Positions 37,070-48,132 of a DNA stretch of 64,000 nucleotides are shown one piece after another. Source of the DNA: Cenococcum geophilum 1.58 (Eukaryota; Ascomycota; Dothideomycetes; Gloniales; Gloniaceae); the NCBI GenBank assembly GCA_001692895.1, contig KV748240.1:627239-691238 (forward strand). The letters are read 5' to 3'. The translations under genes and the position numbers were made by a program. The first letter of the stretch is position 1, and each line of letters begins with the position of its first letter. The notes under the pieces are model-generated. The model saw only the letters and a list, made by a program, of their open reading frames with translations. It had not been told where the DNA came from and ran no database searches.

Positions 37070-37500
37070 TCTCTTCTACCTATCTACCTATTAACTTACC
37101 TACCTACCTATCTACCTATCTACCTACATCGCCTACCTGTCTACATTGCCTACCTATCTACATCACCTACCTATCTATATTGCCTACCTGTCTACATCGC
37201 CTACCTGTCTATATCGCCTACCTATCTACATCGCCTACCTGTTTACATTACCTACCTATCTATATCGCCTACCTATCTACATTGCCTACCTATCTACATC
37301 GCCTACCTATCTGCATCGCCTACCTATTTACATCTACCTACCTATCTATATCTGCCTACCCGTCAGCATTTACTTACCTGTCTGCATCTACTTACCTATC
37401 TATATCTAATTACCAGTCTACATCTACCTACCTGTTAGTATCTGCCTACCCATTAACATCTCCCTATTTATGCCTACCTGTCTGTACTGCCTTAATTTAA
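37070..37500. repeat. CTAC/CTAT-type minisatellite
   Basis: Units such as CTACATCGCCTACCTAT, 16-17 bp, built from CTAC/CTAT tetramers. The two plus-strand ORFs here (37146-37409 and 37180-37500) are repeat translations, not genes. Confidence 0.9.
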
Positions 37501-37539
37501 TTAATCAATTAAATCGTTTATAGTGTTCGCTGGCTAGTC

Positions 37540-37890
37540 GTTATCGTCTGGCTCTAGCGACGGTCGTCTAGTTCTAGTAACGGTTATCTAGTTCTGGTAA
37601 CGGTCGTCTAGTTTTAGCGACAATCGTTTAGTTCTGGCGACAGTTATCTAGCTCTAGTAACGGTCATCTAGCGACGGTCGTATAGTTCTGGTAACGGTCA
37701 TCTAGTAATAGCGGCGGTCGTCTGGTTTTAATAACGGTCGTCTAGTTCTAGTAATAGTTGTCTAGTTCTAGCAACGGTTGTCTTATTCTAGCGACGGTCG
37801 TCTAGTTCTAGTAACGGTGTTCTAGTTCTAGTAACGGCGACGGTCGTCTAGTTTTAGTAACAGTCGTCTAGTTCTAGCAACGGTCCTCTA
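37540..37890. repeat. ~21-22-bp minisatellite
   Basis: About 16 units close to GGTCGTCTAGTTCTAGTAAC, with variable length. Confidence 0.9.
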
Positions 37891-37989
37891 CTAGCTGCCG
37901 TTCTAATACCTCCCTAGGTAGGGAGGATATAAGGAAGGATAAATAGATAAAAAAAATAAGGTAGCTATATAGGAGAGACTATTAGGAAT

Positions 37990-38590
37990 ATAGCGGGGAC
38001 CCGATGCAGAGCTTCGTATAAAGCCTCTATACGCAGAGCTTTGTATAGAGCCTCGTATAGAGCTTTATGCAGAGCCTTATACAGAGCCTCTATACACAGA
38101 GCTTTACGTAGAGCCTCTATACGTAGAGCTTCGGGCAAAGCCTCTATACGTAAAGCTTCGTACAGAGCCTCTATACATAGAGCTTTGTATAGAGCCTCGT
38201 GTAGAGCCTTATACAAAGCTTTGTATAGAGCTTTGTGTAGAACTTCGTGTAGAGCTTTATACAGAGCTTTATATAGAGCTTCGTGCAGAGCTTCGTATAG
38301 AGCTTTGTATAGAGCTTTATACAGAGCTTCGTGCAGAGCTTTATATAGAGCTTCGTGTAGAGCTTCGTATAGAGCTTCGTATAGAGCTTTGTGCAGAGCT
38401 TTGTACAGAGCTTCGTGCAGAGCTTTATATAGAGCTTCGTGCAGAGCTTTATATAGAGCTTCGTGCAGAGCTTCGTATAGAGCTTCGTACAGAGCTTCGT
38501 ACAGAGCTTCGTATAGAGCTTCGTGCAGAGCCTCTATACGTAGAGCTTCGTATAGAGCTTCGTGTAAAGCCTTATGCAGAGCCTCTAAGT
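37990..38590. repeat. 12-bp satellite, second locus
   Basis: About 50 units of AGAGCTTCGTAT type. Variation is concentrated at TG/TA and CA/TA positions (GTGCAG, GTATAG, GTACAG, GTGTAG), as RIP would produce. It is the reverse complement of the monomer family at 9777-10430. The 183-codon plus frame (YRAS/YRAL tetrapeptides) is a repeat translation. Confidence 0.93.
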
Positions 38591-38639
38591 AATAAAACTA
38601 TATAAAAATTCATTTGCGTAATTAGTATATAACTTTACC

Positions 38640-39235
38640 TTAATTGCATGTCAAGGAATATACAGTTAGCTTTTAAAGTTGTTAAGTAGGTTAACTGCGT
38701 ATTATTTAACTTTTAAATATATTAAGTAGGTTAACTGTGTGTTAAGTTAGTTAAATTACATATTAAGTAGGTTAACTACGTGTTAAGTTAGTTAAATTGC
38801 ATATTAAGTAGGTTAACTACATATTAAGTTAGTTAAATTATATATTAAGTAGGTTAACTGCGTATTAAGTTAGTTAAATTACATGTTAAGTAGGTTAACT
38901 GCATATTAAGTTAGTTAAATTGCATATTAAGTAGGTTAACTACGTGTTAAGTTAGTTAAATTGTATATTAAGTAGGTTAACTGCGTATTAAGTTGGTTAA
39001 ATTATATGTTAAGTAGGTCAACTACGTATTAAGTTAGTTAAATTGCATATTAAGTAGGTTAACTGCGTATTAAATTAATTAAATTGCATATTAAGTAGGT
39101 TAACTGCGTATTAAGTTAGTTAAATTACATATTAAGTAGGTCAACTGCGTATTAAGTTAGTTAAATTACGTGTCAAGTTGGTCAATTACGTATTAAGTTA
39201 GTCAATTACGTATCGAGTTGGTCAAATTGCATGTT
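38640..39235. repeat. 41-bp satellite (20+21-bp dimer)
   Basis: Alternating half-units TTAAGTAGGTTAACTGCGTA and TTAAGTTAGTTAAATTGCAT, about 14 dimers. Variants again fall at TG/TA and CG/TG sites. Confidence 0.92.
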
Positions 39236-40115
39236 AATTACGCGAAACGCGAACACTAAAGTCAACTTAAATCTCATCCTGCGAATATTTTCCCGATAAT
39301 GTTATAGTTTAATTCTACTAGTGTTATCTTTTAACTATAATATGCCACTAGGTGCTATCTATTTTAGTACTTTTATATAAAGTATGCCCCTAGTATAAAG
39401 TTTAATATATTTGTTTTTATTACCGTTTCTAATCCTAGTTTATAGATCTTAAGAACTAGTTCCTAGGTAAATAACTCTTTCATTTCTTTAAATAGCTTCT
39501 TTTATTCCTTTCCCTAAACCTATAGTTTTTCTTTCTTTATTAGCCGTGTAAGTAGTTTTATATCCTTTAACTATTGCGTTATAAACCTTTTATAATAATT
39601 GTAAACCCTTAAAAATAACCTTAACTATATTACATTTTCTAGTTTCTACTAATTTACTATAGCCTTAATCTTCTTTAGGTCTATACTAAGTTAGTTTAAT
39701 TTAATAATAAATCTAATAAAATCTGTCTTCTTAGTAAAGAACTTGTATTTCTTAATTACTACTAATATCTTTTCTTTATATAGTCTTCTTAAGACCTATT
39801 TAACATATTCCCCGTATTTTTCCTTATTTATTAAGTAGATAATAATATTGTTAAGGTATACTATAACAAATTTATCCAAGTATTCTCCTAATATATTATT
39901 TATTTACTTTTAAAACGTTACTAGTGCATTTATAAGCCTAAATTATATAACTAATAGTTTATATAGTCCTTCCTATAACCTAAAGGCTGCCTTTTATTTA
40001 TCGCCTTCCTTAATTCTAATCTAGTGGTATACCTATTTTAAATCTATCTTTATAAAGATCTATACGTTACTTACCCTATCTTAAATTTTGCTAATTAAGG
40101 GTAAAGGATACCTAT

Positions 40116-40557
40116 TGTTACGGACGCTTTAAGTACAATATTATAACTACTTGGAGAAGAGTCGGAAGAAGCTAGTTAGTTAATTAGGGCACGGTCCAGG
40201 ATGGACCCAATCGAGCTATGTAACGAAGAGTGGTAAGCGAAGTCACATAACGTGATCTGTATAATCTGTGTAATCTATATAATCTATAGGATCTATAATA
40301 GAGTAAACAGAGCAAACGGAGCACACGTACATCACGTATAAGAAGGATTTCTTAAGAGCACGGTTGTGTATTTAAAGGACTACAGTCCCTACCTAGATAG
40401 TTCCTTCCTTATAGTGATTCTTAGAATACAATTAGAGTTAATCTATTAGGCAACCACTCTACTAGTTGTTATTACGTTATTAACTTTACTTATATTACCT
40501 ATACACCTAGCCCATTAATAGGACCCACTGTAGTTCCTACTATAAGGTTCTGTTATA
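40116..40557 (+). repeat. 5' LTR of chromovirus B (442 bp)
   Basis: TGTTACGGACGC to GGTTCTGTTATA. It keeps more CpA/TpG than its partner at 47691-48132. Confidence 0.92.
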
Positions 40558-43500
40558 CAATTACTACCTAGTTACGGTATTAAAAGAAAGTTAAATAATA
40601 TGCTACTAAAAGCAGCCACCATAACGCTATTAACGGCGGCAACTACTTTGAGATTAGGAAACGACACCAGTATAGTAAATATTAATTCGCAATAACCTAT
40701 AACGGTTAAACAGTTATAAGAGATAGTTAATTAACTAACAAGTAATAATACGGTACTTAAAAATAAGATTAACGGGATAGGAGTAGTAAAGGTTAAGTTA
40801 CTATTAATCGAACGGTTTATAGGAGAAAGATTAAAGCTTAAAGGATTCCTTACGCAAATACATTTTAAGGTTGCATAGGAAGGAGTAAGGCTAATAATAC
40901 CTATAGATCAAGTAGCGTATACGGGACTATTCCTATTAAGAAAGGCACTTAAGTAGTTTAAGCCTTACCTTATAGAAATACAGACGAATGGTATAGGAAC
41001 TATAAACTAAGATATATAGTTTATGTTTTTTAGCTAGGATAGATTCGCAGGATAACTAATATAGATGTTTAGAGATCCGAAGGCAACAACTATAGTAAAA
41101 AGAAAACTCTAAGACCTAACGCAGTAAATATTAGCAATTGAATATATAACGCAGTTCTAGACGCTAGCTATATAAGTTAAGTGGAATAATAAGGCGCTTA
41201 TGGCATAGTATAAACAAGGACTTAAGGCTAAAGTCTAGGACGTAATTATCCTAATAGAAGATGTGGACACCCTAAGGGAACTAATAGATTAAGTAATTAA
41301 GATTAACAGTAGGATCTACTAAAGGGAATAGGCTAAGAGAGGCTAGGATAAAGTTCTATAGTTATATAAGGCGTAGAGTATATAACAACTAAAGCCAAGT
41401 TAGAAACTATGGTATAGCGTAGAGTTAATAGATCTAAGTAGTATTAAAGAAGCCTATAAGAGATGCAGTAAGAAACTATAAAAACCTAAAGGTTAAGGAT
41501 CTAGTAATTATAGGACTAAGGAGTAAAGGCTAAACCAGGGATCTTACTAGCAGAAGACGTTTAGGCGGACTCTATAGTAAAGTTAGTGGTTTAAAGACGG
41601 AGCTTATATAAATTATAGAAAATAAGGTTACTTTACAAGGGATTATAAAGATAGTTAGAGTTACTATATAATAAAGGGAACTAGATTAGTAGAAGACATA
41701 TATATATAAAGGGACGATAGTATACTACAAGGAACAAAAGAATATTTAATTAAAAGTTTTGCGTTTTGTTATAATAACGCATGCTAAATTTATAAAGATG
41801 CTAAGTACGGCGTAAGCTATTAGCCGTAAGAGCTAAAATCCTTAGAATGTAGGGGAACTAATAAACTATTACGTAAACCGGACATTAAAGACGACAAGTT
41901 TAACGTAGGTGAGACATTTATAGATAATAAGGAAATAAGGGTAGCTTACTAGAAGCATATAGACCTTAGAGTAGTTATATTAGAAGTAGAGACTAAGACC
42001 GCTATAAAGTAAGGTTTAGTAACGGGAATTATAATACCGTTAGATACGGCATCTATTACTTTATAAGATGGAAGGAAAAGTATCTCGTAGAGATTAAGCG
42101 GGCAGATAACTACTAGCGCTAATTCACTACTTAATAAAGGCAAAAAGCTAAAGGCTTAAGATTTTTAAGATAAGATAAGAGATAACTAAGACTTTTAAGA
42201 CAAGATAAGGTATATTTAAGGACCCATAACGAACAGAAACCAATAGAGTAGGGCAGTAGCTTAGTTTAAAGATATATAAATAAGCTTGGGATAGAGTTTC
42301 CTAAAAGTATAAGACTCTTAAAGTAAGATAAGTAAGATTTAAAACTTTTAAAATAAGATAAGGACACCTAAGCCTAGTTAGACTAAGGTAGGAGTAAAGC
42401 TTAAAATAGAAGCTAGCTTAGGATTAAGGATTCTATAAAACTAAGATTTTAATATAAAAATAAGGACTATTAATAAGATTAAGAAGTAAGAAAACTTTAA
42501 GGATCTACTTATAAGACGCAAAAAGAAAGAAACTATAGAAGAATTTAGAGTAAGAATTACCTTATAGTAAGAGCAGAAACTAGATAAGAGATCTAGCATA
42601 TTAGGATATATAAGGGATAGAGTACCTATACGGAGAGTTACTAATAGGCCTAAAATAGGTATATTAAGAGCTAAGTGGCTTACTAAACTAAAATAAGAAG
42701 AGGATTTAGGGATTCTAACTAGGTTCGAGGAACGATATATAAAAGATTATTATAACGTAGTAATAAGAAGATACTTCTTAACGGACGAGCTATATATACT
42801 TAAAGGGTTATACTAAAAGTGGTATAGATAACAACACAGTAATAAGTGGGAAGATTTCTATATATGGTTAGACAAGAAAGTTATCTAAGACTACCTAATT
42901 ATAGAGAAGGCTATAACGCATATTAAAGGAGCCTTAATTATAACGTTAAAAGATCTAGAGGAGTAATTAGAGGACTAGAGAAGCAAAAAATAAATCTTAG
43001 TACCTACAAACAAAGTTATAACGCTTAAATTAATATAAAAAAGGTTTAAACTTACGGATAAAGATAAGCCATAAGTTAACCTAAGACATTAAGTATATTA
43101 TACACTATTATAGATAGTATACGTAGATAATACGTGCAACATATATAGAGCACTAAAAGATAAAAATTAGAAGTATTTAATAAGGATATATTAGATAACA
43201 GATAAGGTAAAATATTAAAACACTAAGTATATACATAGTTGGCACCTAGTAGAAGTTTAAAAGTAAAGGGACTTAATACTTTAACTAGAAAGATTCCTTA
43301 CGGAAGAATACTTAGATAGACGATAGTAGTAGGAATGCCTAGAGAATACGTATTTATAGTATATTAAAGATAAAAAGTAAACTAAGTATTAGCTAAAAAT
43401 AGATTAAGTATAAATAGGATCTAGCAGCTAATAGTTAGAAAAAGTAGAGGCCTATAGAACTAGAGGGAGCTAGTAGTAGAGCCTTAAACCCTTAAAGGAA

Positions 43501-46406
43501 TTTAAGGAAAATACCTAAATTTAAGAGTAAAATGGTAGGATTAATAGTTTAAAGCATTAGGAGATAGTGGAGTAATGAGGAACCACATTTTACTAGCAGT
43601 AGTTAAAAGGATAGGGCTACCACACAGACAGAAGGAGCACCCATATTTAATAGTAACAATTTTAAGAGATTTAATAGCCTATAGAGGAGGTATTATAAAT
43701 CTTAAAATAGGACCTATTTAGTTAACCATTAAAGGGAGATAAGTTAAGATGTCTTTTAATATATTACCATTAGGATATAATAAGGCAGTATTAGGAATGC
43801 CTTAGTTATAGGAATATAATCTAAAAATTAATTAGATTATAGGTTAGGTTAATATTAGGGATACTTAACGCCATAAAATATAATAATAAGCTAAGTTAAT
43901 ATAGTACTAAATTGGAGCAATATATAAAGAAACTAAAAAAGGGTTAGATTATGTACTAAGGAGATACTATAAGTATAGTAAGAAATTATAGTTACTAGAA
44001 AATAAAAAGCTATTAGAGTATATAGTATAAAACTATAAAATAGAGTTAAAACTAGGAATAAGTCTAAGGTTCTTTTTAACCTATAAGCTTACTAAAGAAG
44101 AAGGTAGAGCACTTAAAGAGTTTATCTAAGAAAACTTATAAAAGGGATATATTAGACTATTGCAGTTATTAGTAGGATATCTAGTACTATTTATACTAAA
44201 GAAAAATAGTAAACTAAGACTATGCATTAACTACAGATAGTTAAATAGTATTACTAGAAAGGACAGGTATCCTTTACCCTTAATTAGTGAAATCTAAGAT
44301 AGAATAGGTAACGCGCAAATCTTTATAAAGATAGATCTAAGATAGGCGTATTACCAGATTAGGATTAAGGAAGGCGACAAATAAAAGGCAGTATTTAGGT
44401 TAAAGGAAGGGCTATATAAACTATTAGTTATGCAATTTAGGCTTATAAATATACTAGCAACGTTCTAAAAGCGAATTAATAGTATATTAAAAAATACCTT
44501 AATAAGTTTATTATAGCATACCTTAATAATATTATTATCTACTTAATAAGTAAGGAAGAACATAGAGAATACGTTAAATAGGTCTTAAAGAGACTATAGG
44601 AAGAATAGATGCTAGTAGCAATTAAGAAATATAAGTTCTTTATAAAGAAGACCGATTTTATAGAATTTATTATTAAGCTAAGTAAGTTAAATATGGACCT
44701 AAAGAAAATTAAAGCTATAGTTAATTAGCAAGAACTAGAGAACGTTATATAGTTAAGATTATTTTTAGGGTTTTGCAATTACTATAGGAGGTTTATAGCA
44801 TAATAGTTAAAGAGTATTAAGCCGTTTACTTAATTAACGAAAAAAGAGGAACTATAGGTATAGAAGGAGGAGCAGAGGAAACTATTTAAAGAACTTAAGG
44901 AGTTATTTACCTAGGAACTAATCCTTAAGATTTATTAACTAAAATTAGAAACGGTTGTTAAGACAAATATATTAGACTTTATATTAGGAGTATACTTTAT
45001 ATAGAAATATAAGAACGGATAGCACCTAGTAGTATACTATAGTTAGAAGATAATACTACTAGAACTAAACTATAACATCTATAATAAAGAGTTATTAGGT
45101 ATAGTTACAGTATTAAAGAAATAGAGAGTATTCTTATAAGGAATAAAAAAATATTTATAGTTAAAATAGACTATAAAAACCTAATAGGATTCCTAATAAT
45201 AAAGGAACTTAACTAAAGATAGGTTAGATGGGCAGAAACACTTATAGATTACTATTTTAAGATTTAGTATACTAAGGGTATAGATAATACACAAGCGGAT
45301 GCTTTAAGTAGGAAAGCTAAACTATAAAATAATAAGAAACTATTAGGGGCTTTATTATAAAAAGATAGAGATAGATTAATTAGATACAATTATCCAAAAA
45401 TTATAGTAACTTAAGAAGAGCTAGATAAAGTTTATAAAATACTAAAAAGCTTTTAGGCGTAGAGAATTCTAAAAGTATAACTAAAAGATTTATAAATGGA
45501 TATGTATAAGAACCGAGAGGCTATATACATCCTAAAAGGCATAGTAGAGCATTTTGTAAAAGATTTCTATAAGGGAATAACTTAAGGATATAACGGGGCT
45601 ATAGGCTTATTATTAAGACTCTAAGAAGAGTATATTATTAATAGAATTTAGGGACTAGTAAGGAAGGTTATAAAAGAATATCTAAATTGCTAAAGAAATA
45701 AACTAATAAGGCATAAGCTATACAGAGGGCTATAACCTATTAAAATACTAAAGAGACTATAGGAGGTTATATTATAGGACTTTATTATTAAGTTATTAAA
45801 ATTAAAAGATCCTATTACCGGATAAGATTATAACGTAATCTTAATAATAGTAGATAAGCTTATAAAGTGGGGATACTTTATAGCGTATATAGAAGAAATC
45901 TTAGCGAAAGATGTTGCTAGAATCTATATTAAGGAAGTATTTATAAGATATAAAGTACTAAGTAAAATTATATTAGATAAAGATTTAAGATTTATAGTAG
46001 TATTTTAGGAGGTATTCTTAGCGGAATAAGGAGTAAGAGTAGTAACTTCTACCGTATATTATCCGCAGATAGACGGTTAAACGGAAAGATTAAATTAGAC
46101 ACTAGAATAATATCTAAGACATTATATTAATTACGTATAAAATAATTAGGTATCGCTATTACTAATTATATAGTTTGCATATAATGCAATACCTTAAGAA
46201 GGAATGGGTATATTACTATTTAAGGCAAACTACGGATATAAACTAAGAATATTATTATTACTATACTAAGTAAAGAAAATAAGTAATATAGCTAAGTAAA
46301 AAATAGAGATACTAATAAATCTTTATATAAATCTTACGGAAATAGCTAAGGTAGTATAGTAAAGAATAAAGAAATACTATAACGCTAAGAGATCTAAGGG
46401 ACCAGA

Positions 46407-46533
46407 TGTCAGGTGACGAAGTCACCTCGCCTATATGTATTGTTCCGCACAGCCGTGTCTGGCGTCAAGCCAGTCACTCGTTTACCTTTTGCGGGTTTGT
46501 GTGGCTGAGTGGTGCGGAGCTTATCACCTCACA
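46407..46533. mobile_element. 127-bp unmutated TG...CA foldback insertion in integrase of B
   Basis: Begins TGTCAGGTGA and ends TCACCTCACA (terminal inverted repeat, 9 of 10 matching). It is flanked by CCAGA (46402-46406) and CTAGA (46534-46538), a 5-bp duplication with one RIP-type mismatch. Internal inverted repeats are GGTGACGAAGTCACC, CTGGCGTCAAGCCAG and CCGCAC/GTGCGG. Its length and TG...CA ends suggest a solo LTR of a very small LTR element (TRIM/SMART class) or a MITE. It is too short to trigger RIP, which explains its intact CpA/TpG. Confidence 0.72.
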
Positions 46534-46959
46534 CTAGATCTTAAGGAGGGAGATAAAGCGTAGTTACTATACAAAAATTTTAAGAGTTAACGACTAAGTA
46601 AGAAGTTAGACTATGTTAAACTAGGACCTTTTAAAATTATATAAAAGATTTTACCGGTTATATTTAAGTTAAACCTACTAGCTAAAATAAAAATTTACCC
46701 TATGTAGTATATCGCGATGCTAGAGCCAGTATACGGGAATATTAAGCCACTAGTTTACGAAGTAGATATATATAAAGGATAGGAAGAAGATAAATAGCAA
46801 GTTTTAAAGATCGTTAGTTATAAGGTTATTAATAATAAAATATAGTATAAGGTTAAGTAAATAGGCTATAATAAAACTACTTAGGAACTACTAGAAAATT
46901 TAAAAATTGTTATAGGAAAGGTATAGGAGTATTAAAGGAAAATAGGTTAGGGAGTATTA

Positions 46960-47600
46960 ATAAAGAAGGATTGTTAAAGAATAAGTCACCTAAGGGGGAC
47001 CTAGGAAGAGCAGCTACTAAGCTACTTAGAGTTATTTCCTTCTTAGCTAAGGGAGGGCTAGTCCTCTTATTACCTAGTTCTAGTAGACCCTATTCTATAA
47101 GCTTCTACTCCTTAAAACGGACCTTCTTATATACCTTCTTAAGACGAAGAAGATAAGCAGAGGCAGATAAATAAGTATTAAGGGCATGCTGTTGGATAGC
47201 TAAGGCCTCTAACTCCGCCTCCTATAATTGGCGTAACTTGTCTAAAGCACTTATAAGCTTACCATCGAGCTTTGTAGTAGTAGATTAAACACGAGACCCT
47301 ATAACAAATTACTTAGGGAACTTAGAGACTATTAAAAGTTATAAAACGCGTATATTTAGCGTTAGAAGTAGAGCGAACGTTATAGGACAAACGAATATTT
47401 ACTTTAGTACACTCTAAATAGGAAGAGGGTTGCCGAGATAAAGGACTCGCCAATGTAACGCAAACTAATCCCTCTTTTACACAATAAGAATATAAAGATA
47501 GTATAATTTCACTAAGCGACAATATCGCAGCAACGGTATAAGACCGACGAGCTGTAGAAGAAGAAGAAGTTACTTTAGGTATAATAAGTAACAATATTAA
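46960..47600 (-). pseudogene. Antisense ORF between the chromodomain and 3' LTR (chromovirus B)
   Basis: Opposite to pol. The longest minus ATG frame is 47322-47594 (90 codons). Adjoining minus frames carry the blocks shared with copies A and D (LLRLKKVYKKVR, KLIEQGLLEL). The region is relatively rich in C, G and unmutated CpA. A 61-codon plus frame at 46971-47156 overlaps but is not shared. I do not recognise a firm function. A coiled-coil, basic tail like that of pogo-type transposases is one possibility. Confidence 0.5.
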
Positions 47601-47667
47601 CCAAATTAATTAAATAGATATTATACCTTTAGTAAACAACCTAGAGATACTAGAAATCTTTAAGGAC

Positions 47668-47690
47668 AAAGATAGAGAGGAGGGAGATGG
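47668..47690 (+). other. Polypurine tract of chromovirus B
   Basis: AAAGATAGAGAGGAGGGAG lies directly before the 3' LTR, the expected plus-strand priming site. Confidence 0.8.
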
Positions 47691-48132
47691 TATTACGGAC
47701 GCTTTAAGTACAATATTACGACTACTTAGAGAAGAGTTAGAAAAAGCTAGTTAGTTAATTAGGGCACGGTCTAGAATAAACCCAATTAAGCTATATAACA
47801 AAGAGTGGTAAGCGAAGTTATATAACGTAATCTATATAATTTATATAATCTATAGGATCTATAGGATCTATAATAGAGCGAATAGCGTAGATAAAGTATA
47901 CGTATATTATGTATAAGAAGGATTTCTTAGGAGCACGGTTATGTATTTAAAGGACTACAGTCCCTACCTAGATAGTTCTTTCCTTGTAGTAATTCTTAGA
48001 ATATAATTAAAGTTAATCTATTAGGCAACTACTCCACCAGTTATTATTATGTTGTTAACTTTACTTACATTACCTATATACCTAGCCCATTGACAAGACC
48101 TACTGTAGTTCCTACTATAAGGTTCCATTACA
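47691..48132 (+). repeat. 3' LTR of chromovirus B (442 bp)
   Basis: Same length as the 5' LTR and ends GGTTCCATTACA, followed by the duplication CCTAT. Confidence 0.92.

Larger units (their letters stand above)
36749..39297. mobile_element. 2.55-kb TIR element composed mostly of five satellite blocks
   Basis: Inserted in the RNase H region of chromovirus A. The ends carry a 13-bp inverted repeat with one mismatch: ATCGGCAAAATAT at 36750-36762 and ATATTTTCCCGAT at 39285-39297. The flanking AATG (36745-36748 and 39298-39301) is present once at the uninterrupted site in copy C (near 52311), which supports a 4-bp target duplication. Inside are a unique GC-rich segment (36750-36950), then arrays at 37070-37500, 37540-37890, 37990-38590 and 38640-39235, plus a short GCGCAACCTAC repeat at 36875-36935. 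No transposase is seen, so it is non-autonomous. The superfamily is not assigned. Confidence 0.7.
40116..48132 (+). mobile_element. Chromodomain Ty3/gypsy (chromovirus) B, structurally complete, RIP-broken
   Basis: An 8,017-bp plus-strand element with two 442-bp LTRs (40116-40557 and 47691-48132) and a 5-bp target duplication CCTAT (40111-40115, 48133-48137). Gag opens at an ATG at 40600 and has a zinc-knuckle region near 41608-41655. Protease lies near 43600-43860 (LPLGY.KAVLGMP block), RT about 44080-44790, RNase H about 44900-45310 and integrase about 45490-46400. A GDK..LLYKNFKS block and a chromodomain (YEVD..., near 46750-46940) follow. An antisense ORF and a polypurine tract precede the 3' LTR. 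The 5' LTR and the 46.9-47.6 kb part are less RIP-mutated than the rest. It is a sister family to A/C/D, with partly shared LTR sequence. Coding is broken, with dozens of breaks. Confidence 0.92.

Noticed and set aside
37146-37500. Two overlapping plus-strand ORFs rich in Tyr/Leu/Pro/Ile
   Set aside because: Translations of the CTAC/CTAT minisatellite in two frames.
37965-38592. ORFs of YRAS/YRAL and EAL-type tetrapeptides on both strands
   Set aside because: A 12-bp unit is a multiple of three, so any stop-free frame stays open. This is repeat translation rather than a gene.
37070-39235. CRISPR array
   Set aside because: The repeats are contiguous tandem units without unique spacers, and the sequence is clearly eukaryotic.
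41949-42143. 64-codon minus-strand ORF in chromovirus B
   Set aside because: Opposite strand of a gag/pol region that is open on the sense strand, with no motif.
46971-47156. 61-codon plus-strand ORF after the chromodomain of B
   Set aside because: Overlaps the better supported antisense ORF region and shares no blocks with copies A and D.
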